Of a DNA stretch of 49,101 nt, positions 32,774-41,243 are shown one piece after another. The DNA lies in NCBI RefSeq assembly GCF_028289855.1, contig NZ_JAQGKZ010000054.1:1-49101 (forward strand), in the 5' to 3' direction. Position numbers and translations under genes: made by a program. Positions within the stretch are counted from its first letter, which is position 1; every line of letters starts with the position of its first letter. The notes below the pieces were generated by a model. The model made no database searches and was not told the DNA's origin. It saw only the letters and a list, made by a program, of their open reading frames with translations. This stretch comes from Sphingomonas bacterium. GTDB lineage: Bacteria; Pseudomonadota; Alphaproteobacteria; Sphingomonadales; Sphingomonadaceae.

Positions 32774-33093
32774 AGAGTCTCGAAGACATAATGGCGATGG
32801 CGCAGAACGTTCAGGCCGAACTGGCCAAGGCGCAGGACGGGCTCGACGCGATCGAGGTTGAGGGAGCGTCGGGCGGCGGGCTGGTCAAGGTTACGGCATC
32901 GGCCAAGGGCCGGATCATCGGCATCGCGATCGACGATTCGCTGGTCCAGGTGTCCGAAAAGCAGATGCTGGAGGATCTGATCGTCGCGGCGTTCAACGAT
33001 GCGCGGGCGAAGGCGGATGCGGCGTCGAATGCCGAGATGGCGAAAATGACTCAGGGCCTGCCGCTGCCGCCGGGGTTCAAACTGCCGTTCTAG
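32770..33093 (+). CDS. YbaB/EbfC-type nucleoid-associated protein
   Basis: 107 residues, GTG start overlapping the dnaX stop. It begins MKSLEDIMAMAQNVQAELAK and has the family core VKVTASAKGRIIGIAIDD and EDLIVAAFNDARAKAD. It forms a dimer that binds DNA. The dnaX-ybaB order is conserved across bacteria; recR often follows but is absent here, where a convergent gene begins. Confidence 0.95.
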   Translation: MKSLEDIMAMAQNVQAELAKAQDGLDAIEVEGASGGGLVKVTASAKGRIIGIAIDDSLVQVSEKQMLEDLIVAAFNDARAKADAASNAEMAKMTQGLPLPPGFKLPF

Positions 33094-33134
33094 TCGCAGC
33101 GCGGCAGCCGGCCACGCCGGGCTGACTCGCGCAA

Positions 33135-33189
33135 GACCGGCCGGCGAGCCTTTAGGCCCGTCCGACGCCATGGGCTTTGCCCATGGCGG
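33135..33189 (+). repeat. Dispersed two-hairpin repeat, copy C
   Basis: ACCGGCCGGCGAGCC then GGCCCGTCCGACG, followed by the perfect hairpin GCCATGGGC-TTT-GCCCATGGC (33168-33188). It fills the gap between two convergent genes, so it may end transcription from both sides. Confidence 0.7.
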
Positions 33190-33195
33190 TCCGCG

Positions 33196-35202
33196 CTACT
33201 TCAAACACCCGTCCAGCCCATCGGCCCGCACGATATCGACGTAGCGGGCAATGACGTTGCCATGGCGCCGCACGAAGCCGGTCGGATCGACGGCATCGCG
33301 TTTCTTCGGCAGCGGCAACACTGCCGCGATCCGCCCCGCCTCGACCGCGGTCATCCGCGACGCATCGTGTCCGAAATAGCGGATCGACCCGGCATTGGCG
33401 CCGTACGTGCCGATCCCGGTTTCGGCGACGTTGAGGTACACCTCCATGATCCGCCGCTTTCCCCACAGATGCTCGATCAGAAAAGTGAAATACGCCTCGA
33501 ACGCCTTGCGGACGTACCCCCCGCTCTGGATCAGAAAGACGTTTTTCGCGGTCTGCTGGCTGATCGTCGATCCGCCGCGGATGCGCCCGCCTTTCTGGTT
33601 GCGGCTATACGCTTGCTCGATCGCCCGAAAATCGAAGCCGTTGTGGAGGCAAAAGCGCGAATCCTCACCGGCAATGGCGGCGCGCGCCATGCGCGGGTCC
33701 ATCTCGTCGAGCGACATCCATCTCTTGACGATGCCGTTGCCCGATATGCCGTCGCCGAGCATCGTCAATGTGACCGGCGGGTCGATGAAGCGATATAGCC
33801 CGACCCAGACCACGCTCAGCACGATGAAGGCGAGCGTGCCCTTCCATACCCAGCCGAAAATACGGCGTGGCCACGAGCGGCGGGGTTTGGCGGGCTTGGC
33901 TGGCATTGGCTCGGTTGGCGGCTCTGGCGTGGATGGGACAGGGGCCGCGGTCAGCGGTATCGTCGCCACTACGCGGGGACGGCGCTGGGCGGCAAGCGCC
34001 TCTTCGGCGGCGGCGATCCCCGTCTCGTAGGCGCCGTGCGCGGTCGAGAAGTCGCTCGCGTGGCAAGCCTCGCCGGCGAAGAACAGGCGGTCGTCATGAG
34101 GTTGTGCGAGGATACCGCGCTGTGCGGCTTGGCCGATCTTCGCGTGCGAATAGCTGCCCCGAATGAACTTTTCCGCGCGCCAGCGCGTCCGCGCGAGCGG
34201 CTGAAGCCGTAGCCGCCAGTCGTTGCCGAGCAGCCCCGCCAGTTCGCCGATCGCGAAGTCGGCGGCGGCGCGATCGTCCTGTCGCTCCAGCGCCTCGGCG
34301 CAATCGCCGCCGAAGAACGCTTCGACCAAGGGCCGTCCGAGCCAGCCGACCTGATAGCTCGCGGTGTTGGAGCTGTGCGGGTTGCCGATCAGGTGCGCAT
34401 TGTGCGGATAGTCGCCGTCGCGGATGCCGAGGAAGATCTTGTCGGCAAGCCCAAGGGGGAGCGCGGCGGCGGCGTGGCGTTTGGCGTCGAGCGGCGGGTC
34501 GAAGGCCAGATCGCCGTCGGCGATGATCGGCGTAGGCACCGCGACGATGATTCGGTCAGCCTCGATCACGCCGCCCGGTGTGGTCAGCCGGATCAAGGCG
34601 CCGCGATGGTCGATGAGCGACACGGGCGTGTCGAGCTTGACCGGCAACCGCTTGGCGTGCGCGGCGATCAGCGAACCATAGCCTTCCTGCAGCCGCCAAT
34701 TGTCGTCGCCCGCGGTATTTTCATACGCCGCCCAGTCATGGAGCGACACGTCGCCCAGATTCGCGCCGTTGGCATAGCCGGAGATCGCGTCGATCAGCGG
34801 GCGCCACGGCGAATCGGCGGGAATGAAATCGCTCAGCGGGCGATCGGGACCGTGGACGAAACCCTCGGCGCGGTCGTGCCACTTAACGTAGTCTTCCTCG
34901 AATGCCGCGCGCTCGTCCTTCGGAAAGCCGAGATCGTGCCATTGTGTTCGCCAGCCCGCGGGGGTGCGGTCGATCTGGAAGCCTTCGGCCAGCGCGATCC
35001 GCGTCCACGGATTGCGGTCGGCCGAATGCAACCAGGCGCAGCCTAGGTCGAGCACTTCGCCCCGCACGCGGACGCTATGCGCCCGCCCGCCGAGCCGCCC
35101 GCTCGCCTCGACCAGCAACACGTCAGCACGCGCCTCGTGCAGCCGGCGCGCTGCCGCGATCCCGGACGCACCGCCGCCGATGACAACAAAGTCGTGCTTC
35201 AT
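33196..35202 (-). CDS. Fusion: FAD amine oxidase + monofunctional peptidoglycan transglycosylase
   Basis: 668 residues in one uninterrupted frame. Residues 1-~400 are a flavin amine oxidase: Rossmann motif VIGGGASGIAAARRLHEA, GGRAHSVR, and the C-terminal FAD motif FFAGEACHASDFSTAHGA. A Pro/Ala-rich linker (about 405-440) leads to a membrane helix (about 451-475), then a GT51 domain: AGEDSRFCLHNGFDF with the catalytic Glu, GGSTISQQTAKN, and RRIMEVYLN, as in MtgA. The expected topology is oxidase in the cytoplasm and transglycosylase in the periplasm. An internal ATG at 33906 could start a free MtgA but lacks a ribosome-binding site. Confidence 0.85.
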   Translation of the reverse strand: MKHDFVVIGGGASGIAAARRLHEARADVLLVEASGRLGGRAHSVRVRGEVLDLGCAWLHSADRNPWTRIALAEGFQIDRTPAGWRTQWHDLGFPKDERAAFEEDYVKWHDRAEGFVHGPDRPLSDFIPADSPWRPLIDAISGYANGANLGDVSLHDWAAYENTAGDDNWRLQEGYGSLIAAHAKRLPVKLDTPVSLIDHRGALIRLTTPGGVIEADRIIVAVPTPIIADGDLAFDPPLDAKRHAAAALPLGLADKIFLGIRDGDYPHNAHLIGNPHSSNTASYQVGWLGRPLVEAFFGGDCAEALERQDDRAAADFAIGELAGLLGNDWRLRLQPLARTRWRAEKFIRGSYSHAKIGQAAQRGILAQPHDDRLFFAGEACHASDFSTAHGAYETGIAAAEEALAAQRRPRVVATIPLTAAPVPSTPEPPTEPMPAKPAKPRRSWPRRIFGWVWKGTLAFIVLSVVWVGLYRFIDPPVTLTMLGDGISGNGIVKRWMSLDEMDPRMARAAIAGEDSRFCLHNGFDFRAIEQAYSRNQKGGRIRGGSTISQQTAKNVFLIQSGGYVRKAFEAYFTFLIEHLWGKRRIMEVYLNVAETGIGTYGANAGSIRYFGHDASRMTAVEAGRIAAVLPLPKKRDAVDPTGFVRRHGNVIARYVDIVRADGLDGCLK

Positions 35203-35209
35203 CGCAGCG

Positions 35210-35707
35210 TCAGGCTGGCGGCTCGTCGGGGTCGCGGATTGCGAGGAAAGCGAGCACGGCTGCGACCGCCAGTGCCGCCAGCGCGACCCAATATCCGACC
35301 TGCCAGTCGACCCGGATCATCGACGCTGCGACCGAATCGAGGCCCGACTCCTTGCCGCTCTTCGCCGCCGCTTCGGCCAGCCGCGTGTTGCTGTACTGAT
35401 TGGTACCCGCCCAGATCAGCGCTACCGCGCCAAGCGAGGTTGCGACGACTGCCATCGCTAGGCGCCGCCGCATCAACGACAATACGAGCCCGATCGCGCT
35501 CAGCGCGACCGCGGCGGCAAGGTAGTAATTCAGGTGGGTCGCCTGCGGCTTGTCTGCGGCGGCCGCGATCACTGGCCGGATGTGGCCGAGCACCAGCTCC
35601 CAGCCGCTCGCCTCGGCGACCTTCGTGCCCGAGCAGGAAACGGTCATCCACGGCAACAGGAACGCGAGCAGCGCGATCGCCTTGGGTATTTTGACGTAAC
35701 GCCACAT
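35210..35707 (-). CDS. Hypothetical membrane protein
   Basis: 165 residues with about four membrane segments (8-24, 62-80, 84-104, 137-158). The periplasmic loop after helix 1 begins TVSCSGTKVAEASGWEL. The short Arg-rich loop RRRLAM follows helix 2, and the C-terminus is acidic (RDPDEPPA). Its end is 7 bp from the fusion gene start on the same strand, so they may be co-transcribed. No family recognised. Confidence 0.7.
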   Translation of the reverse strand: MWRYVKIPKAIALLAFLLPWMTVSCSGTKVAEASGWELVLGHIRPVIAAAADKPQATHLNYYLAAAVALSAIGLVLSLMRRRLAMAVVATSLGAVALIWAGTNQYSNTRLAEAAAKSGKESGLDSVAASMIRVDWQVGYWVALAALAVAAVLAFLAIRDPDEPPA

Positions 35708-35749
35708 GGCCGGTCCCCTTTTGATTGAGGACCGACGCTACCGCGCCCG

Positions 35750-36652
35750 TTACGCCGCGAGCAACCGTTTCTCGCCGGCGAGCCGCATCATCACCTTCTG
35801 CAGCTTCTCGAACGCGCGAACCTCGATCTGACGGACGCGTTCGCGGCTGACGCCATAGACCTGCGAGAGCTCCTCGAGCGTCTTTGGGTCGTCGGTCAGG
35901 CGGCGCTCGGTCAGGATATGCTTCTCGCGCTCGTTGAGGTCGTCCATCGCCTCGGTCAACAGGCTGTGGCGGACGTCCGCCTCCTGCGTCTCGGCGACGA
36001 CTTGGTCCTGCAAGGGCGAATCGTCCTGCAGCCAATCCTGCCACTGGCCTTCGCCGTCCTCGCGCACCGAGACGTTGAGCGACGTGTCGCCGCCCATCGA
36101 CATGCGGCGGTTCATGCTGGTGACCTCGTCCTCGGTCACGCCGAGATCCTTGGCGATCTTGGCGAGGTTGGCCGGGCTCAAGTCTCCGTCGTCGAACGCG
36201 TCGAGCTTCGATTTCATCCGGCGCAAGTTGAAGAACAATTTCTTCTGCGCGGCGGTGGTGCCCATCTTCACCAGGCTCCACGAGCGCAGGATGAATTCCT
36301 GGATCGACGCGCGGATCCACCACATCGCATAGGTCGAAAGACGGAAGCCGCGATCGGCCTCGAACTTCTTCACGCCCTGCATCAGGCCGATATTGCCCTC
36401 GCTGATCAGCTCACTGACCGGCAGGCCATAGCCGCGATAGCCCATCGCGATCTTGGCCACCAAGCGCAGGTGGCTGGTGACCAGCTGATGCGCGGCATCG
36501 GTGTCGCCATGCTCCTCGAAGCGCTTGGCGAGCATATATTCCTGTTCGGGGGTCAGGACGGGGAAACGCTTGATCTCGGCCAGATAGCGGTTGAGGCTCG
36601 CCTCTCCGCCAAGGGCAGGAATCGTCGCGGGGACGTTGCTGCGGTTTGCCAT
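35750..36652 (-). CDS. rpoH: RNA polymerase sigma-32 factor (heat shock)
   Basis: 300 residues from ATG 36652, with AAGGGAGA just upstream; the longer frame is not needed. Region 2 reads VTSHLRLVAKIAMGYRGYGLP and STYAMWWIRASIQEFIL. The RpoH box is AQKKLFFNLRRMKSKL. Region 4 ends LEELSQVYGVSRERVRQIE. It directs transcription of chaperone and protease genes and is normally controlled by DnaK and FtsH. Confidence 0.96.
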   Translation of the reverse strand: MANRSNVPATIPALGGEASLNRYLAEIKRFPVLTPEQEYMLAKRFEEHGDTDAAHQLVTSHLRLVAKIAMGYRGYGLPVSELISEGNIGLMQGVKKFEADRGFRLSTYAMWWIRASIQEFILRSWSLVKMGTTAAQKKLFFNLRRMKSKLDAFDDGDLSPANLAKIAKDLGVTEDEVTSMNRRMSMGGDTSLNVSVREDGEGQWQDWLQDDSPLQDQVVAETQEADVRHSLLTEAMDDLNEREKHILTERRLTDDPKTLEELSQVYGVSRERVRQIEVRAFEKLQKVMMRLAGEKRLLAA

Positions 36653-36675
36653 GATCACTTCTCCCTTAACTGAGC

Positions 36676-36704
36676 CGGCATGCCCCAGATGAGGCGACAT
36701 GCCG
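36676..36704 (-). promoter_or_regulatory. Hairpin in the rluD-rpoH gap
   Basis: CGGCATG and CATGCCG form a 7-bp stem with a 15-nt loop, 24 bp upstream of the rpoH start codon and 15 bp after the rluD-like stop. It does not cover the rpoH ribosome-binding site. It may end the upstream transcript weakly or be part of the rpoH leader. Confidence 0.35.
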
Positions 36705-36718
36705 CGCTGCAACAAAAC

Positions 36719-37669
36719 CTAATGACTGAGTATATCGAACAGTTCCTGCATATCGGCAGGCATTTCGCTTTCGAACGACAAAGCTTCTCTTGTGATGGGG
36801 TGGATGAACCCGAGAACCGCCGCATGCAACGCCTGGCGGCGGAAATTCAGGGTTTCCAAATCCTTCCGGTGAGCCTGTTTTGTTCTACCATAAACCGGGT
36901 CGCCCAGCAAGGGGTGACCGATCGATGCCAAGTGAACGCGCACCTGATGCGTGCGGCCGGTTTCGAGTTTGCACTCGACCAGCGTCGCGTCGCGCAAGCG
37001 TTCGAGCGTTCTGTAATGCGTCACCGCGCGCTTGCCGGTACGGACGATCGCGACCTTCTTGCGGTTCTGCGGACTGCGCGCGAGGGGCGCATCGACCGTG
37101 CCCGAAAGCGGCGAAGGTTGCCCAGACACGATCGCCTTGTAACGGCGGTCGATCGAGTGGTCGGCGAATTGCTTAGCTAATCCAACATGGGCGCGGTCGG
37201 TCTTGGCGGCGACCATCAGCCCCGACGTGTCCTTGTCGATCCGGTGCACGATCCCGGGCCGCGCGACGCCGCCGATCCCGGAGAGACTACCGCCGCAATG
37301 ATGGAGCAGGGCGTTGACTAGGGTGCCATCGAGATTGCCCGCGGCGGGATGGACAACGAGACCTGCCGGCTTGTCGATCACGATCAGATGCTCGTCCTCG
37401 AACGCGACGACGAGCGGGATATCCTGCGCTTCGTTATGTGCCGGCGTGGGGTTGGGCACGGTGACGCTGAATGTGGTACCCGCGACCGCCTTTTTCGCTG
37501 GATCACGCATCAGTGCACCATCGCTGCTGCTCACGTGCCCGGAGGAGATCAGCGCCTTCAAGCGCTCGCGCGATAGAGTGGGGAGGGCGTCGGCCAGGGC
37601 GCGGTCGAACCGCCACCCATTGGCATTCGCCGAAATCATCGCTTGCAGGATGGAAACCCCCGAGACCAT
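36719..37669 (-). CDS. rluD: Ribosomal large subunit pseudouridine synthase (RluD type)
   Basis: 316 residues (ATG 37669; ATG 37639 is an alternative that keeps the whole fold). An N-terminal S4 RNA-binding domain (about 18-70, FDRALADALPTLSRERLKALI) is followed by the catalytic domain with GIVHRIDKDTSGLMV, whose Asp is the catalytic residue, and KLETGRTHQVRVHLA. It converts uridines of helix 69 of 23S rRNA in RluD; the exact site specificity here is inferred. Confidence 0.9.
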   Translation of the reverse strand: MVSGVSILQAMISANANGWRFDRALADALPTLSRERLKALISSGHVSSSDGALMRDPAKKAVAGTTFSVTVPNPTPAHNEAQDIPLVVAFEDEHLIVIDKPAGLVVHPAAGNLDGTLVNALLHHCGGSLSGIGGVARPGIVHRIDKDTSGLMVAAKTDRAHVGLAKQFADHSIDRRYKAIVSGQPSPLSGTVDAPLARSPQNRKKVAIVRTGKRAVTHYRTLERLRDATLVECKLETGRTHQVRVHLASIGHPLLGDPVYGRTKQAHRKDLETLNFRRQALHAAVLGFIHPITREALSFESEMPADMQELFDILSH

Positions 37670-37687
37670 TCGGCTAGGGAAATGGGC

Positions 37688-38077
37688 ATGAGGCTGGAAA
37701 TTTCAAGGGAGGCGCTGGCAGGCATTCGAGCGGAGGCGGCGGCGTCGCCCGATGTGGAGGTTTGCGGACTGTTGCTGGGCGAGGAGTTGCGGGTCGAACG
37801 GGTGGTTCCGTGCCGCAACGTGGCTGACGAACCGGCGATAGGGTTCGAGATCGGCCCGCAGGCACTGATCGCCGCACACAAGGCTGCGCGGGCAGGCGGG
37901 CCGGCGGTGATCGGGCATTACCATTCGCATCCGACTGGACGGGCCGAGCCGTCGGCGCGCGATGCGGCGGCGGCGAGTGGTGGTGAGGTTTGGGTGATCG
38001 TAACGTCGAAAGAGCTTCGGGCCTGGTTGGCCATTGATGAGGGTTTTGCGCATCTACCTATCCATCCGTCATCCTGA
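37688..38077 (+). CDS. JAMM-type metallopeptidase (M67 family)
   Basis: 129 residues from ATG 37688 (ATG 37682 also possible). A complete JAMM zinc site: Glu24 in VEVCGLLLGE, His79 and His81 in HYHSHPTG, and Ser89/Asp92 in PSARD. Bacterial members cleave C-terminal extensions from ubiquitin-like sulfur carriers or release cysteine. No ThiS/MoaD-like gene is adjacent, although desulfurases lie 9 kb away. The last codons and stop fall inside an inverted repeat. Confidence 0.88.
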   Translation: MRLEISREALAGIRAEAAASPDVEVCGLLLGEELRVERVVPCRNVADEPAIGFEIGPQALIAAHKAARAGGPAVIGHYHSHPTGRAEPSARDAAAASGGEVWVIVTSKELRAWLAIDEGFAHLPIHPSS

Positions 38078-38158
38078 ACTTGTTTCAGTATCCATCGTGC
38101 AGCAATGACCGCCGCCGCTTGTGGCGCAGTGGATGCTGAAACGAGTTCAGCATGACGG
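38068..38158. repeat. Inverted repeat element (TGAACTTGTTTCAGTATCCA type)
   Basis: GTCATCCTGAACTTGTTTCA at 38069-38088 faces TGAAACGAGTTCAGCATGAC at 38138-38157, separated by about 50 bp. BIME-like. It overlaps the last three codons of the JAMM peptidase gene. Confidence 0.8.
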
Positions 38159-38234
38159 CTTTGGGTGTGGTGCTTGCGTGCCGCCTCGCGCTTCGCCAGA
38201 ACGCGCGCCAGCAAATAAGAAAGAACCGCCTGCA

Positions 38235-38879
38235 ATGACCATCACCCCGGTCGATTTCGCCAGCCTGCTCTGTTCGCGCCTGTGCCACGACCTGCTCTCG
38301 CCGGTTGGAGCGCTCAACAACGGGCTTGAACTGCTCGCCGACGAGCACGACCCGGAAATGCGCGCGCGGTGCCTCGATCTGCTCAACGAAAGCGCCAGGG
38401 CGTCGGCGAACAAGCTCAAATTCTTCCGCCTCGCCTTCGGCGCCGCCGGCGGGTTCGGCGAGACGGTCGACACGCGCGAAGCGCGCGCAGCGATCGAGGG
38501 GCTGTTCGGCGAGGGCGGTAAGGTCACGATCGGCTGGATGGTGGATGAAGGCGCACTGCCCAAGCCGGCGATCAAGGTGCTGCTCAACCTCGCGCTGATC
38601 GCGGGCGACGCGCTGGTCCGCGGCGGGCAGCTCGACATCGACGCGGAGGCCAATGGCGACAAGGTCGAGATCGTGGTGCGTGCGGAAGGGCCGCGGCTGG
38701 TACTCGACCAGGAATTGCGCACGACCCTGATGGGAGAGTTGGGCGACGACGCGGTCACGCCGCGCGGTGCCGCCGCCTATCTGGTCCATTCGCTGGTCGC
38801 CGCCGGAAACGGCAGCGTCCAGATTTCAGATCCCGACGCGCCTATCCTCCTGTTCGGCGTGACAATTCACGCCGGGTAA
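38235..38879 (+). CDS. chpT: Histidine phosphotransferase ChpT
   Basis: 214 residues from ATG 38235. The dimerisation helix carries LCSRLCHDLLSPVGALNNGL with phosphorylatable His18. The C-terminal domain resembles a degenerate histidine-kinase ATPase domain that does not need ATP binding. In Caulobacter ChpT passes phosphate from CckA to CtrA and CpdR in cell-cycle control. Here it directly precedes cheA, a linkage seen in sphingomonads. Confidence 0.88.
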   Translation: MTITPVDFASLLCSRLCHDLLSPVGALNNGLELLADEHDPEMRARCLDLLNESARASANKLKFFRLAFGAAGGFGETVDTREARAAIEGLFGEGGKVTIGWMVDEGALPKPAIKVLLNLALIAGDALVRGGQLDIDAEANGDKVEIVVRAEGPRLVLDQELRTTLMGELGDDAVTPRGAAAYLVHSLVAAGNGSVQISDPDAPILLFGVTIHAG

Positions 38880-38936
38880 AGCCCTCCTTAACCAATCGTC
38901 GGCCAAGGTCCGCCCAGCGCTTAGCCCCGGGGACCC

Positions 38937-41243
38937 ATGGACGACCTGCTCCAGGAATTCATTGCCGAAACGCGCGAGACGCTCGAGGCGCTCTCGGGTG
39001 AAATCGTCGCGTGGGAAATTCAGCCCGAGGACCGTGCGCGGCTCGATGCCATTTTTCGCTTCGTTCATACGGTAAAGGGCAGCTGCGGCTTCCTCGACCT
39101 GCCGCGTCTGGCGCGGCTGAGCCACGCCGCCGAGGATGTGCTCGCGGCGGTGCGCGCGGGTGATCGCAAGCCCGACGCGCCGTTGGTCTCTGCCGTCCTA
39201 GCAATCGTCGACCGCATCGGTGAGATCGTCGAGGCGATCGATGTCGGGGTGGCGCTGCCCGATAGCGGCGAGGACATGCTGATCGCGGCGCTCGATGCCG
39301 GGGCCGAAGCCGCCGCGCCGGCTGCGCAACAGGCGCCGACCAACCAGCGCGTGTCGCAACGCAGCGTGCGGCTTTCCACCGAATTGCTCGACCGCATGAT
39401 GAGCGGCATGTCCGACATGGTGCTGGCGCGCAACGAACTCGCGCGACGGATGCGCGACCAGCAAGCCGATCCCGCGATCGAGGCGGCGCTCGACCGCCTG
39501 TCGCTGACCGTCGCCGAAATGCGCGACACCGTCACGCGGACGCGCATGCAGAAGGTCGACGCGCTGTTCTCTGCGCTGCCGCGCATGGTGCGCGACACCG
39601 CCGCCGAGGTCGGCAAATCGGTGCAACTCGTCATCGAGGGCGCCGACGTCGAACTCGACCGCGAGATGATCGAGATGATGCGCGACCCGCTGGTCCACAT
39701 CGTCCGCAACTCGATCGACCACGGCATCGAAACCAGCGAAGATCGCCGCGCCGCAGGCAAGCGCGAAGTCGGCCGGCTGGTCGTCTGCGCGCGCCAGTCG
39801 GGCAACCAGATTATCATCGAAATCGCCGACGACGGACGCGGGATCGACACCGACCGGCTCGTCCAGAAACTGACCGCTTCAGGCCAGTCGCGCGGGCGCG
39901 ATTTGTCGGCGCTGAGCGAGCGCGCCAAGCTCGATTTGATCTTCGAACCCGGCCTGTCGACCAAGGACGAGGTCACCGCGATTTCGGGCCGCGGCGTCGG
40001 GATGGACGTGGTGCGCGCCAATATCGAGCAGATCGGCGGGCGGATCGAACTGGTCAACGCGCTCGGCCGGGGCCTGCGCATCTTGATCCACGTGCCGCTG
40101 ACCTTGTCGATCATTCCGGCGATCGTCATCGGCATTGCCGGGCAACGTTTCGCCGTGACCCGCCAGGCGATCGAAGAAATCGTTCATGTCGGCGGCGACA
40201 CAATCCGGATCGACCGCCTTGGCGATACCGCTACCGCGACGGTGCGCGACCGCCGCATGCCTTTGGTCGATCTCGGCGCGCTGCTGGGCTTGTGCGCGGC
40301 CAATTCGACGACGGTCGATATGCTGGCGATCATCAGCGCGAGCGGCGGCAGTTTCGCGGTCGCGGTCGATTCGGTGCTCGATCACGAAGAGCTCGTCATC
40401 AAGCCCGCCGCGCCGGCGGTGATGGCAGCGGGTATCTATGCCGGCCAGACCTTGCCCGACAGCGGATCGCCGATGCTGCTGCTCGATTGCGCGGGGATCG
40501 CGGCGGAGGCCGGGATCAATTTCACGCGCGATGCCGTGGTCGAGGACGACGAGCCCGAGGAAACCGCCGCGCCGACGGTCGACGCGCTGCTGTTCGAGGA
40601 TCTCGACGGCCGCCGCCGTGCCGTCCCGCTGGCGATCATCGACCGGGTCGAGACGGTGCCTGCCGACGCCGCGCGCTTTACCGGCGGGCGGATGCGGTTG
40701 CTGGTCGATGGGCGGATCATCCCGCTCGCGGCGCTGGGCGAAACCGCCGGGCGGTCCGAGCTGGCGGTGCTGCGGATCAAGGACGGCGACGCCGAGGTTG
40801 CGTACGCGATCGCCGAGCCGGTCGATATCGTCGCGATCCCGGCGGACATCATTCCTTCCGCACAGGCGGGCCCGATCCTAGGCGTCGTTACGATCGGCGA
40901 CGAGCAGATCGAATTGCTCGACCCGCAATGGCTGCTCGGCCCCGACACCGGTGATTCGGTTCAGCCCGGCGCGCCTTTGTGCCTGATCGACGGCGAATCG
41001 GATGCCTGGATCGCCACCTTTCTCAAGCCGGTGCTCGAGGCCGCCGGCTATCGCGTCGCGACCAAGGCCGACGACGGCGAGCAGCCGGTTGTGATCCTGA
41101 GCGCCGACGCGGGCGCAAGCCGCGATGGCCGGACGCTGCACCTGAGCAATGACCGCCGCGATATCGGGTCCGCCGACCGCGTCTATCGCTACGACCGCGC
41201 CGGATTGCTGGCGGCGGTCGCCAAACGCGTGGAGGCAGCATGA
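38937..41243 (+). CDS. cheA: Chemotaxis-type histidine kinase CheA (atypical architecture)
   Basis: 768 residues. Hpt domain 1-105 with His44 (VHTVKGSC). A Pro/Ala linker leads straight to the dimerisation domain (about 141-205) without a CheY-binding P2 domain. The ATPase domain is about 210-385: N258 in VRNSIDHG, IADDGRGID, and GRGVGMDVV. There are two CheW-like domains (about 385-530 and 546-668), and a C-terminal 90 residues resemble a receiver without a clear phospho-acceptor Asp. It phosphorylates CheY and CheB. It overlaps cheW by ATGA. Confidence 0.93.
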   Translation: MDDLLQEFIAETRETLEALSGEIVAWEIQPEDRARLDAIFRFVHTVKGSCGFLDLPRLARLSHAAEDVLAAVRAGDRKPDAPLVSAVLAIVDRIGEIVEAIDVGVALPDSGEDMLIAALDAGAEAAAPAAQQAPTNQRVSQRSVRLSTELLDRMMSGMSDMVLARNELARRMRDQQADPAIEAALDRLSLTVAEMRDTVTRTRMQKVDALFSALPRMVRDTAAEVGKSVQLVIEGADVELDREMIEMMRDPLVHIVRNSIDHGIETSEDRRAAGKREVGRLVVCARQSGNQIIIEIADDGRGIDTDRLVQKLTASGQSRGRDLSALSERAKLDLIFEPGLSTKDEVTAISGRGVGMDVVRANIEQIGGRIELVNALGRGLRILIHVPLTLSIIPAIVIGIAGQRFAVTRQAIEEIVHVGGDTIRIDRLGDTATATVRDRRMPLVDLGALLGLCAANSTTVDMLAIISASGGSFAVAVDSVLDHEELVIKPAAPAVMAAGIYAGQTLPDSGSPMLLLDCAGIAAEAGINFTRDAVVEDDEPEETAAPTVDALLFEDLDGRRRAVPLAIIDRVETVPADAARFTGGRMRLLVDGRIIPLAALGETAGRSELAVLRIKDGDAEVAYAIAEPVDIVAIPADIIPSAQAGPILGVVTIGDEQIELLDPQWLLGPDTGDSVQPGAPLCLIDGESDAWIATFLKPVLEAAGYRVATKADDGEQPVVILSADAGASRDGRTLHLSNDRRDIGSADRVYRYDRAGLLAAVAKRVEAA

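Noticed and set aside
33196..33906. Separate mtgA gene starting at the internal ATG 33906
   Set aside because: No Shine-Dalgarno precedes this ATG and there is no stop between the two domains, so the fusion reading is preferred. An alternative internal start cannot be fully excluded.
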